From Lachnospiraceae bacterium (GTDB lineage: Bacteria > Bacillota > Clostridia > Lachnospirales > Lachnospiraceae), in contig SVFS01000011.1 of assembly GCA_015056725.1 (NCBI GenBank), forward strand, positions 1 through 48,600: DNA of 48,600 nucleotides, given 5' to 3'. The notes beneath the pieces were generated by a model. That model had not been told where the DNA came from. It made no database searches and saw only the letters and a program-made list of their open reading frames with translations. A program made the translations under genes and the position numbers. Numbering within the stretch: position 1 is the stretch's first letter; every line of letters starts with the position of its first letter. Below, piece by piece: positions 16,082 through 25,150 of the stretch.

Positions 16082-16609
16082 TTACAATTCAGGTTCCATG
16101 AGTCCGTAAGTATTGCCTTTTCTCTTATAAACTACATTTACCTGGTCTGTTTCTGCATTTAAAAATACATAAAAGTCATGTCCCAGAAGTTCCATCTGAA
16201 TGCATGCATCTTCCGGATACATCGGTTTAATATCAAACTGTTTTGTTCTGACAATTTTGATTTCTTCCTCTTCTTCCACTTCTCTTTCGATAAATGCCTG
16301 ACTGAAAGAAACCGCATTCTGTTTCTTATCTACCAGTTTGTTCTTATACTTTTTAAGTTGTCTTTCAATGATTTCCTGTACCAAATCAATAGAAACATAC
16401 ATATCGCTGCTTACCTGCTCTGAACGAATGATATTTCCTTTCACAGGAATGGTTACTTCAATTTTCTGTCTGTCCTTTTCTACGCTGAGGGTTACTTTTG
16501 CAGTAGTGTCGTCTGAAAAGTATTTTGCTAGTTTACCGATTTTTTCGTTTACTGCTTCTTTCAAACCTTCTGTGATGTCGATGTTCTTTCCGGTAATAAT
16601 AATATTCAT
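16082..16609 (-). CDS. hpf: Ribosome hibernation promoting factor, long form
   Basis: 175 residues from the chosen start (MNIIITGKNIDITEG). An upstream in-frame ATG would add 18 basic residues without homology, so the internal ATG preceded by AGAGAGGG is preferred. Residues 1-100 form the HPF/YfiA ribosome-binding domain. Residues 118-175 form the C-terminal dimerisation domain typical of long HPF (FDIKPMYPEDACIQMELLGHDFYVF). The protein dimerises 70S ribosomes into inactive 100S particles in stationary phase or stress. Three DnaA boxes lie about 170 nt upstream. Confidence 0.93.
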   Translation of the reverse strand: MNIIITGKNIDITEGLKEAVNEKIGKLAKYFSDDTTAKVTLSVEKDRQKIEVTIPVKGNIIRSEQVSSDMYVSIDLVQEIIERQLKKYKNKLVDKKQNAVSFSQAFIEREVEEEEEIKIVRTKQFDIKPMYPEDACIQMELLGHDFYVFLNAETDQVNVVYKRKGNTYGLMEPEL

Positions 16610-16663
16610 ATAGTGCCCTCTCTTTCCTGCCCGCAGGCTGTATTTCATGAAGACATGCTTCAT

Positions 16664-17002
16664 GTTATTATTTTATCATATCAAAGAGCATTTTTATATA
16701 GATTTTAATCATTAAATTTTAGTGAAGCTTTACAAAACATTTGTTCCTTAAGTTACCATAAAATCTTATTTTTGGCCTGTGGATAATGTGGATAACTCGG
16801 TGCATAAGTCGTTTTTGTGCTTAAAACCGTTGTTTTACCTGTGGATAATTATTGTTTACAAATTTTGGCACTTTTTTGTAATTGTCAGACATTAAAAAAA
16901 CTTTCAGCACCTTGCACAAGATTGAAAAACTTGTCTTTTTCTTATTGACAAATCTCCTGCAAATCATCTCTGTCAATATATTTCTATTTACTTTTTCAAA
17001 AT
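16664..17002. other. Gene-free region upstream of hpf with a DnaA-box cluster
   Basis: No gene is seen in this AT-rich region between the hpf start and the abfA terminator. Its notable content is three identical 9-mers TGTGGATAA (reverse complement TTATCCACA), annotated separately, with AT-rich tracts on both sides. A clear sigma-A promoter for hpf was not identified. Confidence 0.7.
16778..16848. promoter_or_regulatory. Cluster of three perfect DnaA boxes
   Basis: TGTGGATAA occurs at 16778-16786, directly abutting a second copy at 16787-16795, and again at 16840-16848, all in the same orientation. This is the consensus DnaA box. No dnaA, dnaN, rpmH or gyr gene is in the window, so a DnaA-regulatory or titration cluster is more likely than oriC. 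Confidence 0.75.
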
Positions 17003-17005
17003 AGT

Positions 17006-17035
17006 AAGGAGGAAAACCTTTCGGCTTTCCTCCTT
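17006..17035 (-). terminator. Terminator of the GH51 gene
   Basis: AAGGAGGAAA and TTTTCCTCCTT form a long stem directly after the arabinofuranosidase stop codon. On the minus strand ACTATTTTG follows. The stem is strong and the U-tract moderate. Confidence 0.75.
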
Positions 17036-17039
17036 GCTA

Positions 17040-18605
<1,566 letters not shown>

Positions 18606-18620
18606 TCACATGCACTAAAA

Positions 18621-18650
18621 AGTCCACGAGATATACCCGTGGACTTTTTT
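18621..18650. terminator. Terminator of the NlpC/P60 gene
   Basis: AGTCCACG and CGTGGACT form a perfect 8-bp stem with A- and T-runs on both sides. On the minus strand it lies just after the NlpC/P60 stop codon and before abfA. Confidence 0.85.
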
Positions 18651-18682
18651 ATTCCAATATTAAATTTTTATTATCTAACGCA

Positions 18683-20626
18683 TTAGAAAATCCTTCTGAT
18701 TGCCAAAATATTCTTATATGCTGCATTTGAAACGATAATACCTGTCTTACGTGTAGACGCATGAACAATCTTACCGCCGCCGATATACAACGCTACGTGA
18801 CCGGAGTAACAAATAAGGTCACCAGGCTGTGCTTCTGCAAGAGATGCCACACCATAACCTACGCTTCTGTCTGCTTTAGACGAATGAGGAAGGCTTACAC
18901 CAAAGTTTTTATATACACTCATAACAAAGCCTGAGCAATCTGCTCCGTTTGTCAAGCTTGTTCCACCGTATACGTACGGATTACCAACAAACTGAAGTGC
19001 ATACTGCGCAACCGCATTACCCATACTGCTTCCTTCGCCCTGCTGTACATAGCTGCTTGCTGCATTGTATTTCTTGCTTTCGGAAGCTTTCTTTGCTGCT
19101 GCTTCCTGAGCCTTTCTTCTTGCTTCTGCTTCTTTCTCAAGTCGGGCTTCTTCTTCTGCTTTGGATTCGGCTTTTGCAAAATCCGTACGAAGTGAAACAT
19201 AGTCTGTAGAAACCCAGCCGTCTCCTTCTTCGATACTTACTTTCACCCAGCCATCTATCTGTTCAGATACCGTTAAATCTTCACCTTCCGGAACCTGACC
19301 GACTATTTCTGCATCTAAAGACGCTTCCGAACGAACACGTAAGCCCTCTGTTTCAACCGTTGCCATACGAATGCCGACTTCTTTAGCCATTTCAATTGCC
19401 GCATGACCGGTGACACAAAACTCTCCTTTTACAAAGCCTGTTACGTTACCGGAATTGATTTTATACCAACCGTTTTCTTCTTCAATATAGTTTCCAACAG
19501 ATCCATCGTAAAGCTTACCTACGATTTCGCCATCTTCACCTGCTTTATCACGTACATTGACATAATCATTTACATCAGCAATAACAAGCTTCTCAAAACT
19601 TCTCTCTTCATCTGTCATATTGGCAGCACGAAGCACTTCCATCTCTGCCGCAGACATAGTCGTTTCAATCACTTTTTCTTCGAGTTTTGTTACTTTGTCC
19701 GATACTGCCTCTTCTATGTTCTTTTCTGTTTTAACAACAGTCGGCTTTGACACATCTTCGCCTTTGATTGCTGCTTCTGCAATAGCTGAAACAGAATTTC
19801 CGGATACTGTTGTTGCAGGAAGCATAACTGTTTCTTCCGTTTTCTTTTCCTCATTATCCGTTTCTGCTTCTTCTGCTTTTTGTGATGTATTATTAGAAGG
19901 CTCTGTATCTTTAGAAGCTTCATCTTTTATTTTAGCTTCATCATTTGCCACAGTATCTTCTGCCTTCTGTGATGTACTATCTGCCTGTTCTGTGATGTTT
20001 GTATCTTCTTCCTTTTCAATAGATACATCTGTATCTGTTTCATCACTATTCTCTGTCTGTAATTTAACTTCTTCTGACGATTCGGATTTTATCTCTGCAG
20101 GAGTTGTTTCATTTGATGTCTTTTCTGTTACAGCACTTAACTTTTCTGCAACAATTTTTTCCGAAACAAGCTCTGTAACAGTACTTTCAGATTCCTGATT
20201 AAGCTCTGTCTTCTTAGAAAGAAAATCCGTCACATCCTCTTTTATTGTTTCTTTTGTCTCTTCTCCCACAAACTTCTGCTCTATCATTGGTAAAACAGCT
20301 TCGTTTGAAGTTTTATCTTTTATCAGTACATTGTCTTTGATTCTGCTGGATGCAGTCGCATAGCCTTTAACTCCTGACAACTTATTTGTCAGCACCATAA
20401 GCTCCAATTCAGAAAGCGAAAGACGTTTTTCTTCTTTTTTGTATTCTGCTTTTACTGCACTACTTTTAATTTTGGCTAATGATGTACCGTGGGATACGGT
20501 AAGACCGATACCTGCTGCCGGTAACACATCAGAAAGATTCGCTGCATATGCCTGCATTCCTGTCGAAGATGCAGTAATTGCCACTGCAAGACCGAGTGCA
20601 GCGAGTCTCATTTTTCTTTGTAACAT
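18683..20626 (-). CDS. Secreted SH3b-SH3b-NlpC/P60 peptidoglycan hydrolase
   Basis: 647 residues. A signal peptide (about 1-29, ending MQAYAA) is followed by a Glu/Thr/Ser-rich low-complexity region (about 100-340) that includes a repeated TSQKAE segment. Two SH3b domains follow (about 350-403 with YVNVRDKAGEDGEIVG, and 424-480 with GLRVRSEASLDAEIVG), then a charged coiled coil (482-520). The C-terminal NlpC/P60 domain (535-647) has Cys564 in GADCSGF, His610 in YSGHVALYIGG and His622. Such enzymes cut stem peptides of the cell wall, typically between D-Glu and the diamino acid, and help with elongation or cell separation. A WalR-type box and a good promoter precede the gene. The protein is exported and wall-associated. 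Confidence 0.92.
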   Translation of the reverse strand: MLQRKMRLAALGLAVAITASSTGMQAYAANLSDVLPAAGIGLTVSHGTSLAKIKSSAVKAEYKKEEKRLSLSELELMVLTNKLSGVKGYATASSRIKDNVLIKDKTSNEAVLPMIEQKFVGEETKETIKEDVTDFLSKKTELNQESESTVTELVSEKIVAEKLSAVTEKTSNETTPAEIKSESSEEVKLQTENSDETDTDVSIEKEEDTNITEQADSTSQKAEDTVANDEAKIKDEASKDTEPSNNTSQKAEEAETDNEEKKTEETVMLPATTVSGNSVSAIAEAAIKGEDVSKPTVVKTEKNIEEAVSDKVTKLEEKVIETTMSAAEMEVLRAANMTDEERSFEKLVIADVNDYVNVRDKAGEDGEIVGKLYDGSVGNYIEEENGWYKINSGNVTGFVKGEFCVTGHAAIEMAKEVGIRMATVETEGLRVRSEASLDAEIVGQVPEGEDLTVSEQIDGWVKVSIEEGDGWVSTDYVSLRTDFAKAESKAEEEARLEKEAEARRKAQEAAAKKASESKKYNAASSYVQQGEGSSMGNAVAQYALQFVGNPYVYGGTSLTNGADCSGFVMSVYKNFGVSLPHSSKADRSVGYGVASLAEAQPGDLICYSGHVALYIGGGKIVHASTRKTGIIVSNAAYKNILAIRRIF

Positions 20627-20660
20627 AGAAACCTCCGTGATTTTATCCCCTGTTCACATT

Positions 20661-20677
20661 TGTTACAATTTTGTTAC
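20661..20677. promoter_or_regulatory. WalR (YycF)-type direct repeat
   Basis: TGTTAC-AATTT-TGTTAC fits TGTWAH-N5-TGTWAH, the WalR binding consensus known from Bacillus and Staphylococcus. The opposite strand also fits. It lies 35-51 nt before the NlpC/P60 start and roughly +6 to +22 relative to the predicted transcription start, a position more typical of repression. WalR controls wall hydrolases, which agrees with the downstream gene. Confidence 0.65.
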
Positions 20678-20689
20678 ATTCCGTTAAAT

Positions 20690-20718
20690 AATATAACACT
20701 CCTCAGAAATATTGTCAA
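20690..20718 (-). promoter_or_regulatory. Promoter of the NlpC/P60 gene
   Basis: On the minus strand a consensus TTGACA (20713-20718) and TATATT (20690-20695) are 17 nt apart. The start codon is about 65 nt downstream. Confidence 0.8.
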
Positions 20719-20816
20719 CCCGGGGACATTTTCCAGATTCCACCAAAACCTGTATTTATCCGGCAAACTTTCCTTGCGATATCCTATAACTGCTTTTGTA
20801 TTCCCTGATAATAAGG

Positions 20817-20822
20817 TATAAT
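20817..20822 (+). promoter_or_regulatory. Putative -10 element of the SDR gene
   Basis: A perfect TATAAT lies 41 nt before the SDR start codon. The -35 region (TTTTGT at 17 nt) is poor. Confidence 0.5.
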
Positions 20823-20863
20823 ATAAGTATGAAAATTCTTCATTTATGAGGAGGTGTAACTAT

Positions 20864-21583
20864 ATGAATAAACGTGTCTTAATTACAGGTGCATCTCGTG
20901 GCATTGGAGAAGCCATTGCCAGAAAGCTTGCAGAAAATCATTATGATTTGTATTTGACCTGTAAAAAATCCGAAAAGAAGCTTTTGGCTCTCGCCGAACA
21001 TTTAGAACAGGAATATCCTATAAAAGTAAATGCGTTTTTATGTGATATGTCGAAATCTACAGATGTCGATAATCTGTTCCGCGAAATAGACCATTTGGAT
21101 GTCTTAATCAACAATGCCGGTATTTCTCATGTAGGCCTTTTAAGCGAAATGACACCGGAAGAATGGCATCGTGTTATCAATACAAATTTAAGCAGCATGT
21201 TTTATACCTCCAGACATGCCATTCCAATGATGCTAAAAAAGCATAGCGGAAAAATCATCAACATTTCTTCTGTCTGGGGAAACGTAGGTGCTTCCATGGA
21301 AGTTGCATACTCAGCCTCTAAAGGTGGTGTAAACAGCTTTACGAAAGCACTTGCCAAAGAGCTTGCCCCGTCCAACATCCAGGTCAACGCACTATCCCTC
21401 GGTGTTATTGACACCGACATGAACCGCATCTTTACAGACGAAGAAAAACAGCTCCTGATAAGCGAAATCCCTGCTGACCGCATGGGAAAAGCATCAGAAG
21501 CTGCTGATATGGTATATTCTATTTTACAAATGCCAAGCTACACCACCGGTCAGATTTTCACAATGGACGGCGGCTGGCAATAA
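20864..21583 (+). CDS. SDR family oxidoreductase (FabG-like)
   Basis: 239 residues from the chosen ATG, which follows AGGAGGTG by 7 nt. The ATG six codons upstream overlaps that ribosome binding site and was rejected. It is a classical short-chain dehydrogenase: TGASRGIGEA (NADP-type cofactor loop), LINNAGIS, the catalytic Ser in NISSVWG, and YSASKGG with Tyr and Lys. It ends TGQIFTMDGGWQ. The closest functional class is 3-oxoacyl-ACP reductase, but no fab genes are nearby, so the substrate is open. Its stop codon abuts the stop of the convergent kinase gene with no base between. Confidence 0.88.
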   Translation: MNKRVLITGASRGIGEAIARKLAENHYDLYLTCKKSEKKLLALAEHLEQEYPIKVNAFLCDMSKSTDVDNLFREIDHLDVLINNAGISHVGLLSEMTPEEWHRVINTNLSSMFYTSRHAIPMMLKKHSGKIINISSVWGNVGASMEVAYSASKGGVNSFTKALAKELAPSNIQVNALSLGVIDTDMNRIFTDEEKQLLISEIPADRMGKASEAADMVYSILQMPSYTTGQIFTMDGGWQ

Positions 21584-22651
21584 TCACATCATTTGCATAC
21601 AGATTTTTTGCAGTTCGGACTCTTTGCTTTCTATGTCCGCCACCAGCTTAAACTGATTTCTGGCTCGTTCCAGATTATGATGTTCTCTGTGAATTTTAAA
21701 ATAGGTATCGCCGTTTAAGTAATCTGTAAGGAAACGTATTCCGCTTTCATAAGTCATCAATTTAACCGCAAACGGCAACAAAGCAAACTCATCGCTTACC
21801 AGGCTATCTTTCATTTCTGAAAGGTAGCCTTTTGTAAATGCTTTAAAAGCTGCCGTATCAAACCGCACCTTATCTAAATCCACTTCATCCTCTGCCGCAG
21901 TAGATGCCCCCATGCGAAGAGCATCTCCAAAATCATATAACGCACTTCCCGGCATAACCGTATCCAAATCAATAACGCACACCGCTTCGCCGGTTTTCTC
22001 ATCGAATAAAATGTTATTAATTTTTGTATCGTTATGTGTCACACGATAAGGAATATCACCTTTTTCCAACTTATCTATTACAGTATCTGCAAACAACGCA
22101 CTGTCTAAAGCAAAACGGATTTCCGCTTCCGCCAAAGCCTTTCGTCCCACTCTATCTTCTGCTATCGCCTGTTTTAACGCCTCAACACGTTTTGGTGTAT
22201 GGTGGAAATCCGCAATCGTTTCATGCAGTTTATCCACCGGAAAATCGGCCAGCATCTTTTGAAACCGACCAAATCCAATGCCCGCATGACACAAATTTTC
22301 ATATGTTTTATCAAATTCTATGGATTTTGTATTTTCAATAAATTTATACACCCTGAAAACATTTTCATCATCATATCGATAGCAGTTTTTTCCATCCTTT
22401 GTCTTCACAACAGTCAAGGTCTCCCTATTAGGATTCCCTCCTGCCTGTGTGATTTTCGAACGTAAAAAGCTTGTCACATTTTCAATGTTTTCCATAAGCT
22501 TCTCTGGATCTGTGAAAATTGTTGTATTAATCCGTTGTAAAATACATTTTGACGTCTCAATACAATATGTATCATTGATATGTCCATTTCCATAAGGTTT
22601 CAGTTTTGCTTCTATCTCAAACTGTTCCATGACCTTATTCAAATCCATCAT
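21584..22651 (-). CDS. nahK: N-acetylhexosamine 1-kinase-like phosphotransferase
   Basis: 355 residues of the APH/ChoK kinase-like family. The motifs and their order match NahK of bifidobacteria: PYGNGHINDTYCI, ILQRINTTIF, FRVYKFIENT, the catalytic loop VTHNDTKINNIL and the metal-binding VIDLDTVMPGSALYDFGD, then SGIRFLTDYLNGD. NahK phosphorylates GlcNAc or GalNAc at C1 with ATP, feeding UDP-HexNAc synthesis or the lacto-N-biose/galacto-N-biose pathway. It lies 26 nt downstream of dus and probably shares its transcript. No lacto-N-biose phosphorylase or UTP-transferase gene is nearby, so substrate preference is inferred from similarity alone. Confidence 0.82.
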   Translation of the reverse strand: MMDLNKVMEQFEIEAKLKPYGNGHINDTYCIETSKCILQRINTTIFTDPEKLMENIENVTSFLRSKITQAGGNPNRETLTVVKTKDGKNCYRYDDENVFRVYKFIENTKSIEFDKTYENLCHAGIGFGRFQKMLADFPVDKLHETIADFHHTPKRVEALKQAIAEDRVGRKALAEAEIRFALDSALFADTVIDKLEKGDIPYRVTHNDTKINNILFDEKTGEAVCVIDLDTVMPGSALYDFGDALRMGASTAAEDEVDLDKVRFDTAAFKAFTKGYLSEMKDSLVSDEFALLPFAVKLMTYESGIRFLTDYLNGDTYFKIHREHHNLERARNQFKLVADIESKESELQKICMQMM

Positions 22652-22677
22652 TCTTATCCCTCCTCACTTCTTTGGTG

Positions 22678-23646
22678 CTATGACAACTTTTCTTCTTTCA
22701 TAGGTTGACATAATAGTGTGTTGGCAATTGTTTTGTACTCCGCAATACTCTGTGACTTCTTTATCTTTTTCAGAAGCTTCTCTGAATCCTCATAGAAACT
22801 TCCCATATAAAACCAAATTTCTTTCATCTTAAACAACACCGGTCTGTCTCCCGAAAAAGCTTCCGTATAATCTGATAAAAGCTGGTCATGGAAATCCTTC
22901 ATTCTCTTAGATAATTCCCTTCTGTCGAAAGCTTCATCTCCAAGAGGCACTAGCATTGCAGGATTTTTCAAAAAGCCTCTTCCAATCATAAGGTTTTCCA
23001 CACTTGGAAATTCGTTTGTAAACTCCATAACTTTCTTTATGGTAAATAAATCACCATTATAGCATAGTGGATTTTTACTACATGCCATGCCATAACGGAA
23101 CATCTCCATATTTGGAAAATTATTATAGTAATCCTTTTGGAGTCTGGGATGAATCGTCAGCATTTCCATCGGATATTGATTGTAAATCTCTAACAGTTTC
23201 GGAAACTCTTCCGGATTTTCCATACCGATTCTTGTTTTTACTGAAATTTTAAGTTCCGGCGAAAGCTCGGAAAATATCTGTTCAAAAAATCTATCCAGTC
23301 CCTGCAAATCCGCAAGAAATCCGGAACCTTTCCCTTTGGCAACTACCGTTCCGGATGGACATCCTAAATTGAAATCTACCTGATGATACCCCATTTCTTT
23401 TAGCATTTTTGCAGTTCTGACAAAGTCCTCTGCCTGATTTGTCAAAATCTGCGGAATCACCGGAATATTTTGATTATTTTCAAGTAATATATCTTTAATC
23501 TCTTTTCCTTTTAGGTCGCGATTCCGATGTGGTGCAAGAAACGGTGTAAAATATGCCGTTACCCCAGGAAAATATTTTGCGTGGGCATTACGGAATATGT
23601 AACCGGTAATGCCTTCCATTGGTGCCATATATATATTGCATTTCAT
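22678..23646 (-). CDS. dus: tRNA-dihydrouridine synthase family protein
   Basis: 322 residues from MKCNIYMAPMEGIT; the ATG six codons earlier has no ribosome binding site. It is an FMN-dependent TIM barrel with the Dus signatures APMEG at the N-terminus and the catalytic Cys in VDFNLGCPSGTVVAKGKGSG. VKTRIG, LTIHPR, YNGDL and LMIGRGFLKNP (FMN phosphate) follow. It reduces uridines to dihydrouridine in tRNA. The divergent sequence suggests a Firmicute-type Dus; the target position cannot be read. It is the first gene before nahK and is separated from degV by a terminator-like hairpin. Confidence 0.9.
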   Translation of the reverse strand: MKCNIYMAPMEGITGYIFRNAHAKYFPGVTAYFTPFLAPHRNRDLKGKEIKDILLENNQNIPVIPQILTNQAEDFVRTAKMLKEMGYHQVDFNLGCPSGTVVAKGKGSGFLADLQGLDRFFEQIFSELSPELKISVKTRIGMENPEEFPKLLEIYNQYPMEMLTIHPRLQKDYYNNFPNMEMFRYGMACSKNPLCYNGDLFTIKKVMEFTNEFPSVENLMIGRGFLKNPAMLVPLGDEAFDRRELSKRMKDFHDQLLSDYTEAFSGDRPVLFKMKEIWFYMGSFYEDSEKLLKKIKKSQSIAEYKTIANTLLCQPMKEEKLS

Positions 23647-23684
23647 ACTATTTCTCTTTCTCATATGAAAAATATAGAAAACAA

Positions 23685-23712
23685 GCCATATACACCATTT
23701 CCTGTATATGGC
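23685..23712 (-). terminator. Terminator after degV
   Basis: A perfect 10-bp stem (GCCATATACA / TGTATATGGC) with an 8-nt loop is followed on the minus strand by TTGTTTTC. It lies directly after the degV stop codon. Confidence 0.75.
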
Positions 23713-23718
23713 TGAATA

Positions 23719-24597
23719 TTACCAGTTATGATTTCTGCATTTGCTTACCGCAATGCCAAGACCACCCGGACCAATATGACAAGACAAGCTTAATGTCAAC
23801 ATATCCGTATGCAGTGGGAGATTTGGAAAAGCTTCCATAATCTGCTCTTTCCATTCTTCCACTTCTTTCGTGTTCATGGAAGAATGTGCCATATGAATGC
23901 AAAGCTCATCATTTTTTAATTCTTCCTGGAAATTTTCCTCAATTTCCTTTCTGATTGCTGCAATCATAGCACGACGTCCGGCTTTCATACCACGTACTTT
24001 TTCATACGCATCCAGCTTTTCCCCTTTTACTACCAGCACCGGCTTTACATTTAACATCGTACCAAATACAGCTGCCGCAGCAGTAATTCTTCCGCCGCGT
24101 TTTAAATATTTCAAGGTATCTACCGTAATGTAAATCGTAAACCGAAGTGCATCCTTTTCAAGTTCTTCACGTACTTCTTTTGCACTCATTCCCTGTTTTA
24201 CGAGTGCCACCGCATCCATTACAAGCTGCTTCTGTGGTACAGAAATACGTTTTGAGTCAAGCACCTGAACTTTTCCGTCATAATCCTGTGCCAGCATGCA
24301 TGCCGTTTCATAAGATTTGCTCAATCCGCTAGACATCGGAATGTAAATAATTTCATCATATTTTTTCAGATATTTATTCCATAAATCGATAACTTCACCG
24401 GGTGCCGGCTGTGAAGTAAACGGTTCTGCCCCCTGAGCCAGCTTTTCGAAAAATTCTTCGTGCGTAATGTCTACGCCTTCATAATATATTTTTCCATTTA
24501 TAATAAATGACATCGGAAGCACTACAACACCATATTTCGCTGCTTCTTCTTTGCTCATTCCCGAATTTGAATCTGTCATAACAAGAACATGTAACAT
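23719..24597 (-). CDS. DegV family fatty-acid-binding protein
   Basis: 292 residues, the usual DegV length. It begins with the DegV signature VMTDSNSGMSKEEAAKYGVVVLP. The Thr/Ser-containing segments FTSQPAPGEV and YIPMSSGLSKSYETA and the basic LKRGGRIT region line the lipid pocket. DegV/FakB proteins bind a fatty acid; FakB types present it to FakA kinase, giving acyl-phosphate for phospholipid synthesis. No fakA is nearby. It follows the GNAT gene by 28 nt and shares its direction. Confidence 0.92.
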   Translation of the reverse strand: MLHVLVMTDSNSGMSKEEAAKYGVVVLPMSFIINGKIYYEGVDITHEEFFEKLAQGAEPFTSQPAPGEVIDLWNKYLKKYDEIIYIPMSSGLSKSYETACMLAQDYDGKVQVLDSKRISVPQKQLVMDAVALVKQGMSAKEVREELEKDALRFTIYITVDTLKYLKRGGRITAAAAVFGTMLNVKPVLVVKGEKLDAYEKVRGMKAGRRAMIAAIRKEIEENFQEELKNDELCIHMAHSSMNTKEVEEWKEQIMEAFPNLPLHTDMLTLSLSCHIGPGGLGIAVSKCRNHNW

Positions 24598-24625
24598 GTC
24601 TTATCCTCCTATGTCCCAAGCATTA

Positions 24626-25111
24626 TTATCGGCTAAATTGATAAGCAATCCTCGGACTGCCGTCTTCTATATAAATAATACCACATTTTTCAAAACCATT
24701 CCTCTCTAAAACAGCCTGCATGATTTTATTATCCTCATGGGTATCTGCCCGAAGCTCTGAAACATGTGAAAGTGCAAACGCTTTACACTTTTCCATAATA
24801 CCGGAACAAGTTCCATCTGAACCCAATCTGTGAATCGTTCCGTAAGGTAAGTCGTTTTTCCACTGTCCGTTTTCAATATAAAGATATGTGGGATCTTCTC
24901 CTAAAATAAATGCAAATACTGCACATAAATGATTTTTCTCTTCACATACAAAGCACTGCTTCTTAGCAATATCATCACGCCACAATTTCTCTGACGGATA
25001 TCCGTTAATCCATTGTGCATGATTTCCATTTGCTCTCATATAATCTCTGGCACTATTACAAATTCTCATTATTTCCGGAATATCTGCCGGTACTGCGTTT
25101 CGAATATTCAT
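24626..25111 (-). CDS. GNAT family N-acetyltransferase
   Basis: 161 residues with the GNAT layout: MNIRNAVPADIPEIMRICN at the N-terminus, a central strand CAVFAFILGEDPTYLY, and the acetyl-CoA region IHRLGSDGTCSGIMEKC. The C-terminal DTHEDNKIMQAVLERNGFEKCG is typical of the family. The acceptor is unknown. It lies between the MATE gene and degV, all on the minus strand. Confidence 0.85.
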   Translation of the reverse strand: MNIRNAVPADIPEIMRICNSARDYMRANGNHAQWINGYPSEKLWRDDIAKKQCFVCEEKNHLCAVFAFILGEDPTYLYIENGQWKNDLPYGTIHRLGSDGTCSGIMEKCKAFALSHVSELRADTHEDNKIMQAVLERNGFEKCGIIYIEDGSPRIAYQFSR

Positions 25112-25150
25112 AAAAAATCCTTTGCTGATATTTCTACCTTTGTATATGGA

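Noticed and set aside
16778-16848. Chromosomal replication origin
   Set aside because: Perfect DnaA boxes are present but there is no dnaA, dnaN, rpmH, parA or gyr gene nearby and only three boxes; kept as a DnaA-box cluster instead.
19620-20198. 192-codon Ser-rich plus-strand frame opposite the NlpC/P60 gene
   Set aside because: It arises from the low-complexity Glu/Thr/Ser-rich region of the real gene read backwards.
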